From: an uncultured Prevotellaceae bacterium
GTDB taxonomy: Bacteria > Bacteroidota > Bacteroidia > Bacteroidales > Bacteroidaceae
Length of the DNA stretch: 64,000 nt
Direction: 5' to 3'
Assembly (NCBI GenBank): GCA_902790625.1
Contig: CADASP010000018.1
Span: 1-64,000, forward strand
The notes below the pieces were generated by a model, which was given only the letters and a program-made list of their open reading frames with translations, was not told the origin of the DNA and did no database searches. How positions within the stretch are numbered: the stretch's first letter is position 1; each line of letters starts with the position of its first letter. The position numbers were made by a program, and so were the translations under genes. Of the stretch, positions 50,408 to 61,832 are shown piece after piece.

Positions 50408-52876
50408 ATGAAGGTAATGAAATTCGGCGGAACCAGCGTGGGTTCCGTTGAGAGTATACTGAATCTGAAGCGCATCGTAGAGGCCGAGCCGAAGCCTGTG
50501 ATAGTGGTGGTGAGCGCCCTGGGGGGCATCACCGACCGCCTGTTGGCCACCTCGCGCCTGGCACTGGCTGGCGACGAGTCGTGGCGACAGGAGTTCAATG
50601 CCATCAAGCAGCGCCACTTCGACATGGTCGACGCGCTCTTCGCCCCTGGCCCCCAGCGTCAGCAGCTGGTGGCCACCATCACGCCGTTCTTCACCGAGCT
50701 GGAGTCCATCTACTATGGCGTATTCCTCATCCACGACCTCAGCCCCAAGACCGAGGCGGCCATCGTGAGCTATGGCGAGCGTCTCAGCTCGCACATCGTG
50801 GCCATGCTCCTCCGAGGCGGCGTGCGCAAGAACAGCCGCGACTTCATCCGCACGGTGAAGAAGCAGGGCAAGGACATGCTCGATGCCGAATTGACCTACA
50901 AGCTGGTGCGCGACGCCTTTGCCACCCTTGGCTCGCAGCAGATTGCCGTCGTTCCCGGCTTCATTGCCCGCGACCGCGACAGCCTCGAAACCACCAACCT
51001 GGGGCGCGGCGGCAGCGACTACACCGCAGCCATCATTGCCGCTGCCTTGGAGGCCGAGGTGCTGGAGATATGGACCGACGTGGACGGATTTATGACTGCC
51101 GACCCGCGCGTCATCAAGAGTGCCTACACCATCAACGAGCTGAGCTATGTTGAGGCCATGGAGTTGTGCAACTTTGGCGCCAAGGTGGTCTATCCCCCCA
51201 CCATCTACCCCGTCTGCGTGAAGAACATCCCCATCAAGGTGAAGAACACCTTCAACCCCACGCATCCCGGGACGCTCATCAAGCAGAAGATCGACAACGA
51301 CCGCAAGCCCATCAAGGGCATCAGCAGCATCAAGGGCACCACGCTCATCACCGTCACCGGACTGTCGATGGTGGGTGTCATCGGTGTCAACCGCCGCATC
51401 TTCTCCTGTCTGGCCGAGGAGGGCATCTCGGTGTTCATGGTGAGCCAGGCATCGTCTGAGAACAGCACCAGTATCGGCGTGCGCGACGAGGATGCCCAGC
51501 GCGCCGTGGAGGTGCTCAACATCGAGTTTGCCAAGGAGATTGTCACGGGTGCCATGTTCCCCATGCAGGCCGAGTGCGGACTGGCTACCATTGCCATCGT
51601 GGGCGAGAACATGAAGCACACGCCCGGCATCGCAGGAAAGCTCTTTGGTACCTTGGGACGCAGCGGCATCAGCGTCATCGCTTGTGCACAGGGCGCCAGC
51701 GAAACCAATATCTCGTTTGTCGTCGATGCCAAGTACCTGCGCAAGTCGCTCAACGTGCTCCACGACTCGTTCTTCCTCTCGGAGTACAAGGTGCTCAACC
51801 TCTTCATCTGCGGCATCGGCACCGTGGGCGGCAATCTGATTGACCAGATTCGCTCACAGTATGAGACGCTGAAGGAGACGCGCCAGCTGAAGCTCAACGT
51901 GGTGGGCATCGCCTCGTCGAGGAAGGCCATCTTCAACCGCGACGGTATCGACCTGACGTCCTATCGTGAGCAGCTGGCACAAGCCGAGGACAGCGACGTG
52001 CGCAAGCTGCGCGACGAAGTGGTGGGCATGAACATCTTCAACTCCGTCTTTGTCGATTGCACCGCATCGGCCGATGTGTCAGCACTTTATCAGGAGCTGC
52101 TCGACCATAACATCTCGGTGGTCACGGCCAACAAGATTGCCGCTTCAGGTCCCTACGCCGACTACAGCCGACTGAAGAAAACGGCCCTGAAGAAGGGCAT
52201 CAAATTCCTCTTCGAGACCAACGTGGGAGCCGGACTGCCCATCATTGGCACCATCGGCGACCTGCTGGCTTCGGGCGACCGCATCCTGCGCATCGAGGCC
52301 GTGCTCAGTGGCACGCTCAACTTCATCTTCAACACCATCGCCGCCGACTGCCCATTCTCCACGACGGTGCGACTGGCCAAGGAGCGGGGCTACAGCGAAC
52401 CCGACCCACGCATCGACCTCTGCGGCAAAGACGTCATACGCAAGCTGGTCATACTGGCGCGCGAGGCTGGATATGTGGTGGAGCAGGACGACGTGGAGAA
52501 ACACCTGTTCATGCCCCAGTCGTTCTTCGAGGGTTCGCTTGACGACTTCTGGAAGAACCTGCCTCAGCTCGATGCCGACTTTGAGCAGCGGCGCCAGGTG
52601 ATGGATGCCGAGAAGAAGCGCTGGCGATTCGTGGCCAAGATGGAAACACAGCCCACAGCCGACGAAGGGAAGAACATGGAGGCGCGCTGCAGCGTGTCGC
52701 TCCAGGCCGTCGACCAGCGCCATCCGTTCTATGGACTGGAAGGCTCGAACAACATCGTGCTCCTCACCACCGAGCGCTACCGCGAATATCCTATGCTCAT
52801 ACAGGGATATGGCGCAGGAGCTGGGGTCACCGCTGCGGGCGTGTTTGCCAACATCATGTCCATCGCCAACATCTAA
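50408..52876 (+). CDS. thrA: bifunctional aspartokinase / homoserine dehydrogenase
   Basis: This 822-residue enzyme of the aspartate pathway has an aspartokinase domain (1-300; KFGGTSVGS, GRGGSDYTAAI). Two ACT-like regulatory domains follow (about 310-460; VNRRIFSCLAEEGISVFMVSQASSE). The homoserine dehydrogenase domain is about 465-822 (FICGIGTVGGNL, DCTASADVSALY, TNVGAGLPIIG, GSNNIVLLTTERY). It follows carB by 18 bp, an unusual pairing of pyrimidine and threonine synthesis. apgM-thrC lies 35 kb away. Confidence 0.96.
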   Translation: MKVMKFGGTSVGSVESILNLKRIVEAEPKPVIVVVSALGGITDRLLATSRLALAGDESWRQEFNAIKQRHFDMVDALFAPGPQRQQLVATITPFFTELESIYYGVFLIHDLSPKTEAAIVSYGERLSSHIVAMLLRGGVRKNSRDFIRTVKKQGKDMLDAELTYKLVRDAFATLGSQQIAVVPGFIARDRDSLETTNLGRGGSDYTAAIIAAALEAEVLEIWTDVDGFMTADPRVIKSAYTINELSYVEAMELCNFGAKVVYPPTIYPVCVKNIPIKVKNTFNPTHPGTLIKQKIDNDRKPIKGISSIKGTTLITVTGLSMVGVIGVNRRIFSCLAEEGISVFMVSQASSENSTSIGVRDEDAQRAVEVLNIEFAKEIVTGAMFPMQAECGLATIAIVGENMKHTPGIAGKLFGTLGRSGISVIACAQGASETNISFVVDAKYLRKSLNVLHDSFFLSEYKVLNLFICGIGTVGGNLIDQIRSQYETLKETRQLKLNVVGIASSRKAIFNRDGIDLTSYREQLAQAEDSDVRKLRDEVVGMNIFNSVFVDCTASADVSALYQELLDHNISVVTANKIAASGPYADYSRLKKTALKKGIKFLFETNVGAGLPIIGTIGDLLASGDRILRIEAVLSGTLNFIFNTIAADCPFSTTVRLAKERGYSEPDPRIDLCGKDVIRKLVILAREAGYVVEQDDVEKHLFMPQSFFEGSLDDFWKNLPQLDADFEQRRQVMDAEKKRWRFVAKMETQPTADEGKNMEARCSVSLQAVDQRHPFYGLEGSNNIVLLTTERYREYPMLIQGYGAGAGVTAAGVFANIMSIANI

Positions 52877-52933
52877 CGGCCATTCATCCATCAAGCACGG
52901 CGGAGCCTTTCTCGCCTGTCGTGATAGCAATAA

Positions 52934-52990
52934 GCGACGTTGACTTTTTGCCAGTTTTTCTGGATAATCCAACAAAAAGTCAACGCCGCA
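52934..52990 (+). terminator. hairpin after thrA
   Basis: GCGACGTTGACTTTTTG (52934-52950) pairs with CAAAAAGTCAACGCCGC (to about 52989), with one base mismatch, around a small inner stem. It is 57 nt after the thrA stop and separates it from manC. It lacks a strong T-run. Confidence 0.6.
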
Positions 52991-53079
52991 GTTTTTCCCC
53001 AACCCCCGCATGATGATGGTATGGAGCACTCCAAATTGCCGCTAATTCTGTCCGCTCGAAAAATATTATTGCCTATTCG

Positions 53080-53111
53080 TTTGCTCCATTCTATTTTTTT
53101 TTGTATTTTTG
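53080..53111 (+). promoter_or_regulatory. promoter of manC-gmd
   Basis: TTTG at 53080-53083, 20 nt, TATTTTTG at 53104-53111, then a 27-nt gap to the ATG at 53139. Confidence 0.75.
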
Positions 53112-53138
53112 CGGAATATTTCAAAAAACAACATCATT

Positions 53139-54203
53139 ATGGCAAGGACAAACAATCATTTGGTGATAATGGCAGGTGGCGTTGGCAGCCGTTTTTGGCC
53201 CATGAGCACAGCCGAGCGCCCCAAGCAATTCATCGACGTGCTTGGCACTGGGCGCACGCTGCTGCAGCTCACCGTGGAACGCTTTGGCAACTTGGTACCT
53301 GCCGAGAATGTGTGGGTGGTGACCAACGAGAAGTATGCCTCCATCGTCCAAGAGCAGTTGCCCGACATGCCTGCCAGCAACATCCTGTGCGAGCCCTGCC
53401 GCCGCAACACGGCCCCGTGTATAGCCTACGTGAGCTGGCGCATCAAGAGCCGCGACCCCAAGGCCAACATCGTCGTCACCCCCAGCGATCACATCGTGAC
53501 CAACGTGCAGGAGTTTCAGCGCGTGGTGCAGGACTGCATGGCCTTCACCGAGGACAGCGATGCCATCGTCACATTAGGCATGAAACCCACGAGGCCCGAG
53601 ACGGGGTATGGCTACATACAGGCCGACCTGTCGGCACCATCGCTGCGCAAAGGCAAACAGATATTCCGCGTGGACAGCTTCCGCGAGAAACCCGACTTGG
53701 AAACCGCCCAGCAGTATATCAAGAAGAACTACTATTACTGGAACGCGGGCATCTTCATCTGGAACGTGAACACGATAGTTAATGCCTTCCGCGTATACCA
53801 GCCCCGCATGGCAAAACTGTTCGAGGCCCTGCTGCCCGTATATGGCACGCCGCAGGAGCAACAAGCCATCGACGAGCAGTTTCCCAAATGCGAGAACATA
53901 TCCGTAGACTATGCCATCATGGAGAAGGCCGAGGAAATCTTCGTTTGCCCCGCCGACTTCGGATGGAGCGACCTGGGCACGTGGGGCTCGCTGCTGATGC
54001 AGTCGCACCACGACCTCTACGGCAATGCCACCATCGGCAACGACATCCATCTCTACGAAACCCACAACTGCATCGTGCACACCACGCAGGAGAAGAAAGT
54101 GGTGGTGCAGGGACTCGATGGATACATCGTGGCCGAAAACGACAACACATTATTAATATGTAAGCTCTCGGAAGAGCAGCGCATCAAACAATTTTCAGAG
54201 TAA
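53139..54203 (+). CDS. manC: mannose-1-phosphate guanylyltransferase
   Basis: This 354-residue nucleotidyltransferase makes GDP-mannose. The start at 53139 (MARTNNHLVIMAGGVGSRFWPMS) fits the promoter. The signature GGVGSRFWPMSTAERPKQF (about 12-30), VTPSDHIV and the F.VDSFREKPD and YYWNAGIFIWN blocks are present. It lacks the C-terminal isomerase domain of the bifunctional ManC/AlgA enzymes. gmd follows after 3 bp, so the pair channels mannose-1-P to GDP-4-keto-6-deoxymannose. Confidence 0.93.
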   Translation: MARTNNHLVIMAGGVGSRFWPMSTAERPKQFIDVLGTGRTLLQLTVERFGNLVPAENVWVVTNEKYASIVQEQLPDMPASNILCEPCRRNTAPCIAYVSWRIKSRDPKANIVVTPSDHIVTNVQEFQRVVQDCMAFTEDSDAIVTLGMKPTRPETGYGYIQADLSAPSLRKGKQIFRVDSFREKPDLETAQQYIKKNYYYWNAGIFIWNVNTIVNAFRVYQPRMAKLFEALLPVYGTPQEQQAIDEQFPKCENISVDYAIMEKAEEIFVCPADFGWSDLGTWGSLLMQSHHDLYGNATIGNDIHLYETHNCIVHTTQEKKVVVQGLDGYIVAENDNTLLICKLSEEQRIKQFSE

Positions 54204-54206
54204 AGA

Positions 54207-55286
54207 ATGGACAAGAAAGCACTCATCACTGGCATCACGGGGCAGGACGGCTCGTTCCTGGCCGAATTCCTGATAGAGAAAGGCTATGAGGTGCACGGAC
54301 TGATGCGCCGCTCATCGTCGTTCAACACGGGGCGCATAGAGCACCTCTATCTCGACGAGTGGGTGCGCGACATGAAGCGCAAGCGACTGGTGAACCTGCA
54401 CTATGCCGACATGACCGACTCGTCGTCGCTCATACGCATCATCAGCGAGGTGAAGCCCGACGAAATCTACAACCTTGCTGCCCAAAGCCACGTGAAGGTG
54501 AGCTTCGAGGTGCCTGAATACACCGCCGACACCGACGCCAACGGCGTGCTGCGACTGCTGGAGGCCGTGCGCATCTGCGGGCTGGCACAAACCTGCCGCA
54601 TCTACCAGGCATCGACGAGCGAACTCTATGGAAAGGTGCAGGAGGTGCCTCAAAGCGAGACGACACCCTTCTATCCCCGCTCGCCCTACGCCGTGGCCAA
54701 GCTCTACGGATTCTGGATCATGAAAAACTATCGCGAGAGCTACGGCATGTACTGCTGCAACGGCATCCTCTTCAACCACGAGAGCGAGCGGCGCGGCGAG
54801 ACCTTCGTCACCCGAAAAATAACCCTCGCGGCGGCACGCATCAAACTGGGCTATCAGGACAAGTTGTATCTGGGCAACCTCAACTCGCTGCGCGACTGGG
54901 GCTATGCCCGCGACTACATCGAGTGCATGTGGCTCATACTGCAGCAGCCACAGCCCGACGACTTCGTCATCGCCACCGGCGAATACCACTCTGTGCGCGA
55001 ATTCTGCACACTGGCATTCCACGAGGTGGGCATCGAGCTGGAGTGGCGAGGCGATGGCATCGACGAGAAGGGATATGACAAGCAGACGGGTAGGGCACTC
55101 GTGGAGGTGGACCCCAAGTATTTCCGGCCCGCCGAGGTGGACCAGCTGTTGGGCGACCCATCGAAGGCCAAGGCACAACTGGGATGGAATCCGCACAAGA
55201 CACCGTTCGGCGAACTGGTGAAAATCATGGTCGAACACGACTTGCGCTTCGTGAAAAAGCTCTTTATTAAAGAACATATGGATTGA
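54207..55286 (+). CDS. gmd: GDP-mannose 4,6-dehydratase
   Basis: This 359-residue short-chain dehydrogenase/reductase has the NADP loop [23 protein letters not shown] (6-28), [15 protein letters not shown], the catalytic [17 protein letters not shown] (Tyr-x3-Lys), [16 protein letters not shown] and the [13 protein letters not shown] motif. The product feeds GDP-L-fucose or GDP-rhamnose for capsule or surface glycans. The usual next gene (fcl) is absent; the ATP synthase operon follows instead. Confidence 0.95.
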   Translation: MDKKALITGITGQDGSFLAEFLIEKGYEVHGLMRRSSSFNTGRIEHLYLDEWVRDMKRKRLVNLHYADMTDSSSLIRIISEVKPDEIYNLAAQSHVKVSFEVPEYTADTDANGVLRLLEAVRICGLAQTCRIYQASTSELYGKVQEVPQSETTPFYPRSPYAVAKLYGFWIMKNYRESYGMYCCNGILFNHESERRGETFVTRKITLAAARIKLGYQDKLYLGNLNSLRDWGYARDYIECMWLILQQPQPDDFVIATGEYHSVREFCTLAFHEVGIELEWRGDGIDEKGYDKQTGRALVEVDPKYFRPAEVDQLLGDPSKAKAQLGWNPHKTPFGELVKIMVEHDLRFVKKLFIKEHMD

Positions 55287-55310
55287 TTTCACAAAGTTTT
55301 CGCAAAACCA

Positions 55311-55343
55311 TTTGGGTGTTTGGCTTTTTTTTCATATCTTTGC
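55311..55343 (+). promoter_or_regulatory. promoter of the ATP synthase operon
   Basis: TTTG at 55311-55314, 20 nt, TATCTTTGC at 55335-55343, about 50 nt upstream of atpD. Confidence 0.8.
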
Positions 55344-55379
55344 CAAAAATTCGCAAACAAACAAATAATACTATCATAA

Positions 55380-56918
<1,539 letters not shown>

Positions 56919-56975
56919 GCTTGCCACGCTCTATATCATCTGGAACATCTGGCAACATTAGAAAACAAGAATAGA

Positions 56976-57212
56976 ATGCTAAAACTGAAAATTGTCTCTC
57001 CTGAGAGGATTGAGTTCAGCGGCGAGGCTCAGAGCGTGAAGGTTCCCGGCTCGCTGGGCAACTTCGAGATTCTCACCGACCACGCCCCCATCATCTCATC
57101 GCTGCAGAAAGGCGTTGTGGAGTACGACGGCAAGCAGTTAGAGATACTGGGCGGATTCGTTGCCGTGCAGAAGAACGAGGTGTCAATCTGCGTGGAGAAG
57201 GCCGAGGAATGA
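56976..57212 (+). CDS. atpC: ATP synthase F1 subunit epsilon (short form)
   Basis: This 78-residue protein covers only the N-terminal beta-sandwich (LKIVSPERIEFSGEAQSVKVPGSLGNFEILTDHAPIIS). It lacks the C-terminal helical hairpin of the E. coli type that inhibits hydrolysis. Its stop overlaps the start of the next gene by 4 bp. Confidence 0.92.
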   Translation: MLKLKIVSPERIEFSGEAQSVKVPGSLGNFEILTDHAPIISSLQKGVVEYDGKQLEILGGFVAVQKNEVSICVEKAEE

Positions 57213-57484
57213 TGGTGACCCAGCTGCTGTTTGCCGTTTTCCTCTTCACCCTGCTGGGAATGGCCTACGTGAAAGGCTACGACGTGGTAAAACGTCATTC
57301 GCCACAGCATTTGGTGCACTTCTACCTCATCATGGCAACGGTGCGCATGCTCATCGTCGCTACGGCAGTGGCCATCTATGTGCTGCTCATCGCAAAGAGC
57401 AGAGACGATGCCATCCGATTCGCACTCATTATTATAATAATGTATGTGGTGATGATGGCGGTGACGCTGAAACTGAGACACTGA
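57209..57484 (+). CDS. AtpI-like small membrane protein
   Basis: This 91-residue protein has three hydrophobic segments (about 4-22, 38-63 and 70-87). Its position between the epsilon and a subunits fits the AtpI or assembly-factor role seen in Bacteroidetes atp operons. Sequence alone is not diagnostic. It overlaps atpC by 4 bp, so expression is coupled. Confidence 0.7.
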   Translation: MMVTQLLFAVFLFTLLGMAYVKGYDVVKRHSPQHLVHFYLIMATVRMLIVATAVAIYVLLIAKSRDDAIRFALIIIIMYVVMMAVTLKLRH

Positions 57485-57505
57485 CATTTTCGGAATTGTA
57501 TATCG

Positions 57506-58588
57506 ATGATTATGAACGAAAGATTGAAACGATTACTCCTGATGGCCCTGCTGATGCTGGCCTTGACACCCGTCGCGAGGGCTGAGGAATTCTCGGCCAA
57601 GGACGTGGTGCTGGAGCATATCAGGGACTCGCATGAGTGGCATATCACCGACATCGGCGAGGGCAAGCCGCTCGTCATACCCCTGCCGGTGATTGTGAAG
57701 AGCTCCACAGGATGGCATGTGTTCTGCTCCAGCAGGTTTGAGCATCATGCCGGTGCCGACGGGCTGCGCCATGTGAAGGCCGATGCCCCTGCCGACATTC
57801 AGGGCTTGGCCATCGCCACCGAGGGAGAGAACGCCGGCAAGATTGTGGAGAATGGCGAGCCAGTGCTCGACTTCTCCATCACCAAGACCGTGGCTGTGAT
57901 GTTCATCAACGTCATCCTGCTGCTATGCATCATCCTGGGCTGCGCCCGATGGTACAAGAACCGGAAGGCCAGCGACGCCGCTCCAGGAGGATTCGTGGGG
58001 TTCATCGAGATGCTGGTGATGTATGTGGTCGACGAGATCATCAAGCCTGGGGTGGGGAAGGGCTACGAGAAGTACGTGCCCTATCTGCTCACCTGCTTCT
58101 TCTTCATCTTCACCTGCAACGTTATGGGACTGATACCCTTCCCTCCGGGCAGCGGAAATGTGACGGGCAACATCGCCGTGACGCTCTTCCTGGCATTCTG
58201 CACCTTTGTCGTCGTGCAGTTCTCGGGCACCAAGCACTACTGGAAGGACATCTTCTGGCCCGACGTGCCCACCTGGCTGAAATGCCCCGCACCCATCATC
58301 CCCATCATCGAGTTTGTGGGCATCTTCACCAAGCCCTTCGCCCTGATGATCCGACTCTTTGCCAACATGATGGCCGGACACGCCATCGCCGTGGCCATCA
58401 CCTGCATCATCTTCCTCGTGGCTTCAAAGGCTGTGGCCGTGCAGCTGTCGATGTCGGCGTTGTCAATCGTCATGAGCGTGTTCATGATGTGCCTCGAGTG
58501 CTTGGTGTGCTTCATCCAGGCAATGGTGTTCACCATGCTCTCGGCTGTGTTCATCGGACTGGCACGCATGGAGCCGGCACACGAGTAA
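57506..58588 (+). CDS. atpB: ATP synthase F0 subunit a
   Basis: This is a 360-residue membrane protein. It has an N-terminal signal-like hydrophobic stretch, a periplasmic region rich in charged residues (about 25-120) and five to six helices. The key motif MIRLFANMMAGHAIAV contains the essential Arg (about residue 284). The long N-terminal extension is common in Bacteroidetes. The start may be 57506 or 57512. Confidence 0.94.
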   Translation: MIMNERLKRLLLMALLMLALTPVARAEEFSAKDVVLEHIRDSHEWHITDIGEGKPLVIPLPVIVKSSTGWHVFCSSRFEHHAGADGLRHVKADAPADIQGLAIATEGENAGKIVENGEPVLDFSITKTVAVMFINVILLLCIILGCARWYKNRKASDAAPGGFVGFIEMLVMYVVDEIIKPGVGKGYEKYVPYLLTCFFFIFTCNVMGLIPFPPGSGNVTGNIAVTLFLAFCTFVVVQFSGTKHYWKDIFWPDVPTWLKCPAPIIPIIEFVGIFTKPFALMIRLFANMMAGHAIAVAITCIIFLVASKAVAVQLSMSALSIVMSVFMMCLECLVCFIQAMVFTMLSAVFIGLARMEPAHE

Positions 58589-58651
58589 GGAGCCGTCTAT
58601 TTTCCTACCTATAGCAAGAAAAACAAAAGAATCAAATATTTAACAATTTAA

Positions 58652-58900
<249 letters not shown>

Positions 58901-58949
58901 TTGATTGGTTTTGACAGATACGTCAAAGTAAACAAAAACCATTCAGTCT

Positions 58950-59438
58950 ATGTTGAATCCGAGTACTGGCCTACTGTTCTGGATGTCGCTGACATTCTTC
59001 GTGGTGCTGTTCATCCTGTGGAAGTTCGGCTTTCCTGTCATCACCAACATGGTGAAGGAGCGCAAGGCTTTCATCGATGACTCGCTGCGCAAGGCTCATG
59101 AGGCAAACGAGCGGCTGGCCAATATACAGAAAGAAGGTGAATCCATCCTGCAGGAGGCCCGCGAGAAGCAGGCGCAGATACTCAAGGAGGCCGCCGAGAC
59201 CCGCGACGCCATCGTGGAGAAGGCCCAGGCCAAAGCCCGCGAGGAAGGCGCCCGACTGCTCAGCGACGCCAAGGCCGAGATTGAGCAGGAGAAGAAGGCC
59301 GCCATTGCCGACATACGCAAGCAAGTGGCCACGCTCAGCGTCGAAATTGCCGAGAAGGTGCTCCGCAAGAACCTACAGGGCGACAAGGCGCAGATGGAGC
59401 TCATCAACCGCATGCTGGATGATGTCAACAAACAGTAA
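58950..59438 (+). CDS. atpF: ATP synthase F0 subunit b
   Basis: This 162-residue protein has one N-terminal membrane helix (about 7-27; GLLFWMSLTFFVVLFILWKFGF) and a long Ala/Glu/Lys coiled coil, the peripheral stalk. It is 16 bp upstream of atpH. Confidence 0.96.
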   Translation: MLNPSTGLLFWMSLTFFVVLFILWKFGFPVITNMVKERKAFIDDSLRKAHEANERLANIQKEGESILQEAREKQAQILKEAAETRDAIVEKAQAKAREEGARLLSDAKAEIEQEKKAAIADIRKQVATLSVEIAEKVLRKNLQGDKAQMELINRMLDDVNKQ

Positions 59439-59454
59439 CACCGAGTTTAGATCT

Positions 59455-59994
59455 ATGGATATAGGAATCATTTCGGTACGTTACGCCAGAGCGCTGCTCA
59501 AGAGCGCCCTCGATGCCAACATCGACGTGCAGGTGTATCAGGAGATGCAGCTGCTGGCCAAGTGTTATATCGAGGTGCCCGAACTGCGCCACACCATCGA
59601 CAACCCCATGCTGGCCAAGGAGAAGAAGGAAATGCTGCTCCTGACAGCCGTGGGGGGCGATGGCGCTTCGCAGCTCAGCAAGGCTTTTGTAGCCCTGGTG
59701 CTGAAGGAAGACCGCGAGAACATGCTACAGTTCATGGCCAACTCATACGTCACCCTCTATCGGCAGCAGAAGAACATCATCCGTGGAAAACTCACCACCG
59801 CCGTGGCCGTCGCACCTGACACCGAGCAGAAGATGCGCCAGATGGTGGAGAGCAAGACGAAGGGAACTGTGGAGTTCGAGACCGAGGTCAACCCCGACAT
59901 CATCGGAGGCTTTGTCCTCGAATACGACACCTATCGCATGGATGCAAGTGTCAAGTCGAAGCTCAACGCTATTCTTAACACATTAAGGAAGTAA
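59455..59994 (+). CDS. atpH: ATP synthase F1 subunit delta
   Basis: This 179-residue protein is read from ATG 59455 (MDIGIISVRYARALLKSALD). The family C-terminal motif PDIIGGFVLEYDTYRMDASVKSKLNAI is complete. It connects the stalk to the alpha subunits. A palindromic element of about 120 bp begins two bases after its stop. Confidence 0.95.
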   Translation: MDIGIISVRYARALLKSALDANIDVQVYQEMQLLAKCYIEVPELRHTIDNPMLAKEKKEMLLLTAVGGDGASQLSKAFVALVLKEDRENMLQFMANSYVTLYRQQKNIIRGKLTTAVAVAPDTEQKMRQMVESKTKGTVEFETEVNPDIIGGFVLEYDTYRMDASVKSKLNAILNTLRK

Positions 59995-59996
59995 CT

Positions 59997-60117
59997 AAGC
60001 CCCCTAAGTTAGGGGGTTGGGGGTCTGAACAAGCGCAGAACCCCTCAAGGTTATAAATTAAAAAGGGTTTGATAAACGCTTGTTCAGACCCCTAACCCCC
60101 TAACTTAGGGGGCACAA
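59997..60117. repeat. palindromic mini-element at the atpH-atpA junction (family 2)
   Basis: GCCCCCTAAGTTAGGGGG..GGGGGTCTGAACAAGCG (left) is the near-perfect complement of CGCTTGTTCAGACCCCTAAC..CTAACTTAGGGGGC (right). The arms are about 37 bp and the centre about 45 bp. It lies between stop and start without touching either frame. Confidence 0.92.
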
Positions 60118-60120
60118 GTT

Positions 60121-61704
60121 ATGTCAGATAAAATCAAACCAAGCGAAGTCAGTCAGGTGCTGCTCTCCCAGCTCAAGGGCATCAGCGACGCCCAGCAGTT
60201 CGACGAGGTGGGCACCGTGCTTACCGTCAGCGATGGTGTGGCCCGCATTTACGGCCTGCGCAATGCCGAGGCCAACGAGTTGCTCGAGTTCGAGAATGGC
60301 ACGATGGCCATCGTGATGAACCTCGAAGAGGACAACGTGGGCTGCGTGCTGCTCGGCACCACGTCGGGCATCAAAGAGGGCATGGTGGTGAAGCGCACAC
60401 GCCGCATCGCCAGCATCCGTGTCAACGACAACATGCTGGGGCGTGTCATCAATCCGCTGGGACAGGCCATCGACGGCCGTGGCGACATCGACCTGACGAA
60501 TGCCTTCGAAATGCCACTCGACCGCAAGGCACCAGGCGTCATCTTTCGCCAGCCGGTGAAGGAACCGTTGCAGACAGGACTGAAAGCCGTCGACTCGATG
60601 ATTCCCATCGGACGAGGACAGCGCGAACTCATCATCGGCGACCGACAGACGGGAAAGACCGCCATCGCCGTCGACACCATCATCAACCAGAAGAGCTTCT
60701 ACGAGCAGGGCAAGCCCGTGTATTGCATCTATGTGGCCATAGGCCAGAAAGCATCTACCGTGGCAGCACTGGTGCAGACGCTCAAGGAGCATGGAGCCAT
60801 GCCCTACACCATCGTGGTATCGGCAACAGCAGCCGACCCTGCCGCCATGCAGTACTATGCCCCCTTTGCCGGAGCCGCCATCGGCGAGTACTTCCGCGAC
60901 CGAGGACTGCCAGCACTCGTGGTCTACGACGACCTGTCGAAGCAGGCAGTAGCCTATCGCGAGGTGTCGCTCATCCTGCGCCGTCCTTCGGGCCGTGAGG
61001 CATACCCTGGCGACGTGTTCTACCTCCACAGCCGCTTGCTGGAGCGTGCTGCCAAGATGAACGAGCAGCAGGAGGTGGCCGAGAAGATGAACGACCTGCC
61101 CGAGTGCATGAAGGGACACGTGCGCGGCGGAGGCTCGCTCACAGCACTCCCCATCATCGAGACGCAGGCTGGCGACGTGTCGGCCTACATCCCCACCAAC
61201 GTCATCTCCATCACCGACGGACAGATATTCCTCGAAAGCGACCTCTTCAACCAAGGCTTCCGACCCGCCATCAACGTCGGTATCTCCGTCAGTCGTGTGG
61301 GTGGCTCGGCACAAATCAAGTCGATGAAGAAGGTGGCTGGAACGCTGAAAATCGACCAGGCACAGTATCGCGAGCTGGAGGCCTTCTCCAAGTTCTCCTC
61401 CGACATGGACGCCGTCACCGCCATGACCCTCGACCGTGGCCGCAAGAACAACCAGCTGCTCATACAGCCGCAGTACAGTCCCATGCCCGTGGGCGAGCAG
61501 GTGGCCATCCTCTATTGCGGCGTGCACGGCCTGATGCGCGAGGTGCCCATCGACAAGGTGCGCCAGTGCCAGGAGCAGTTCCTCGACAAGCTGCGCTCCA
61601 CAGCACCCGAGGTCATCGACACGCTGGGTGCCGGCAAGATTGACGACGCGACGACAGCTAAGATCGAGGCCATCATGGCCGACATCGCGGCAACCTATCG
61701 TTAA
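60121..61704 (+). CDS. atpA: ATP synthase F1 subunit alpha
   Basis: This 527-residue subunit has the Walker A loop [13 protein letters not shown] (about 171-183), [18 protein letters not shown] and the alpha-type [15 protein letters not shown]. It starts four bases after the mini-element. The first residues [14 protein letters not shown] are typical. Confidence 0.98.
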   Translation: MSDKIKPSEVSQVLLSQLKGISDAQQFDEVGTVLTVSDGVARIYGLRNAEANELLEFENGTMAIVMNLEEDNVGCVLLGTTSGIKEGMVVKRTRRIASIRVNDNMLGRVINPLGQAIDGRGDIDLTNAFEMPLDRKAPGVIFRQPVKEPLQTGLKAVDSMIPIGRGQRELIIGDRQTGKTAIAVDTIINQKSFYEQGKPVYCIYVAIGQKASTVAALVQTLKEHGAMPYTIVVSATAADPAAMQYYAPFAGAAIGEYFRDRGLPALVVYDDLSKQAVAYREVSLILRRPSGREAYPGDVFYLHSRLLERAAKMNEQQEVAEKMNDLPECMKGHVRGGGSLTALPIIETQAGDVSAYIPTNVISITDGQIFLESDLFNQGFRPAINVGISVSRVGGSAQIKSMKKVAGTLKIDQAQYRELEAFSKFSSDMDAVTAMTLDRGRKNNQLLIQPQYSPMPVGEQVAILYCGVHGLMREVPIDKVRQCQEQFLDKLRSTAPEVIDTLGAGKIDDATTAKIEAIMADIAATYR

Positions 61705-61707
61705 AAC

Positions 61708-61831
61708 ACGCCCCTCATTACATAGGGGGCAGGGAGCCTGAACAGGCGCAGGCTCCTTCCACAAGATGTATCATTAATGGGTCTGATGCTCGCTTGTTCA
61801 GACCCCACACCCCTTGCTTAGGGGGCTAAGA
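61708..61831. repeat. palindromic mini-element at the atpA-atpG junction (family 2)
   Basis: Left arm ATAGGGGGCAGGGAGCCTGAACAGGCG and right arm CGCTTGTTCAGACCCCACAC..CTTAGGGGGC share the CTGAACA(A/G)GCG and CCCCCTAAG motifs with the other copies. It is more diverged internally. It ends one base before the atpG start codon. Confidence 0.88.
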
Positions 61832-61832
61832 T

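Noticed and set aside
52940..53782. 280-codon ORF overlapping the manC start
   Set aside because: It is an alternative frame of manC without motifs. The manC frame has the full nucleotidyltransferase signature.
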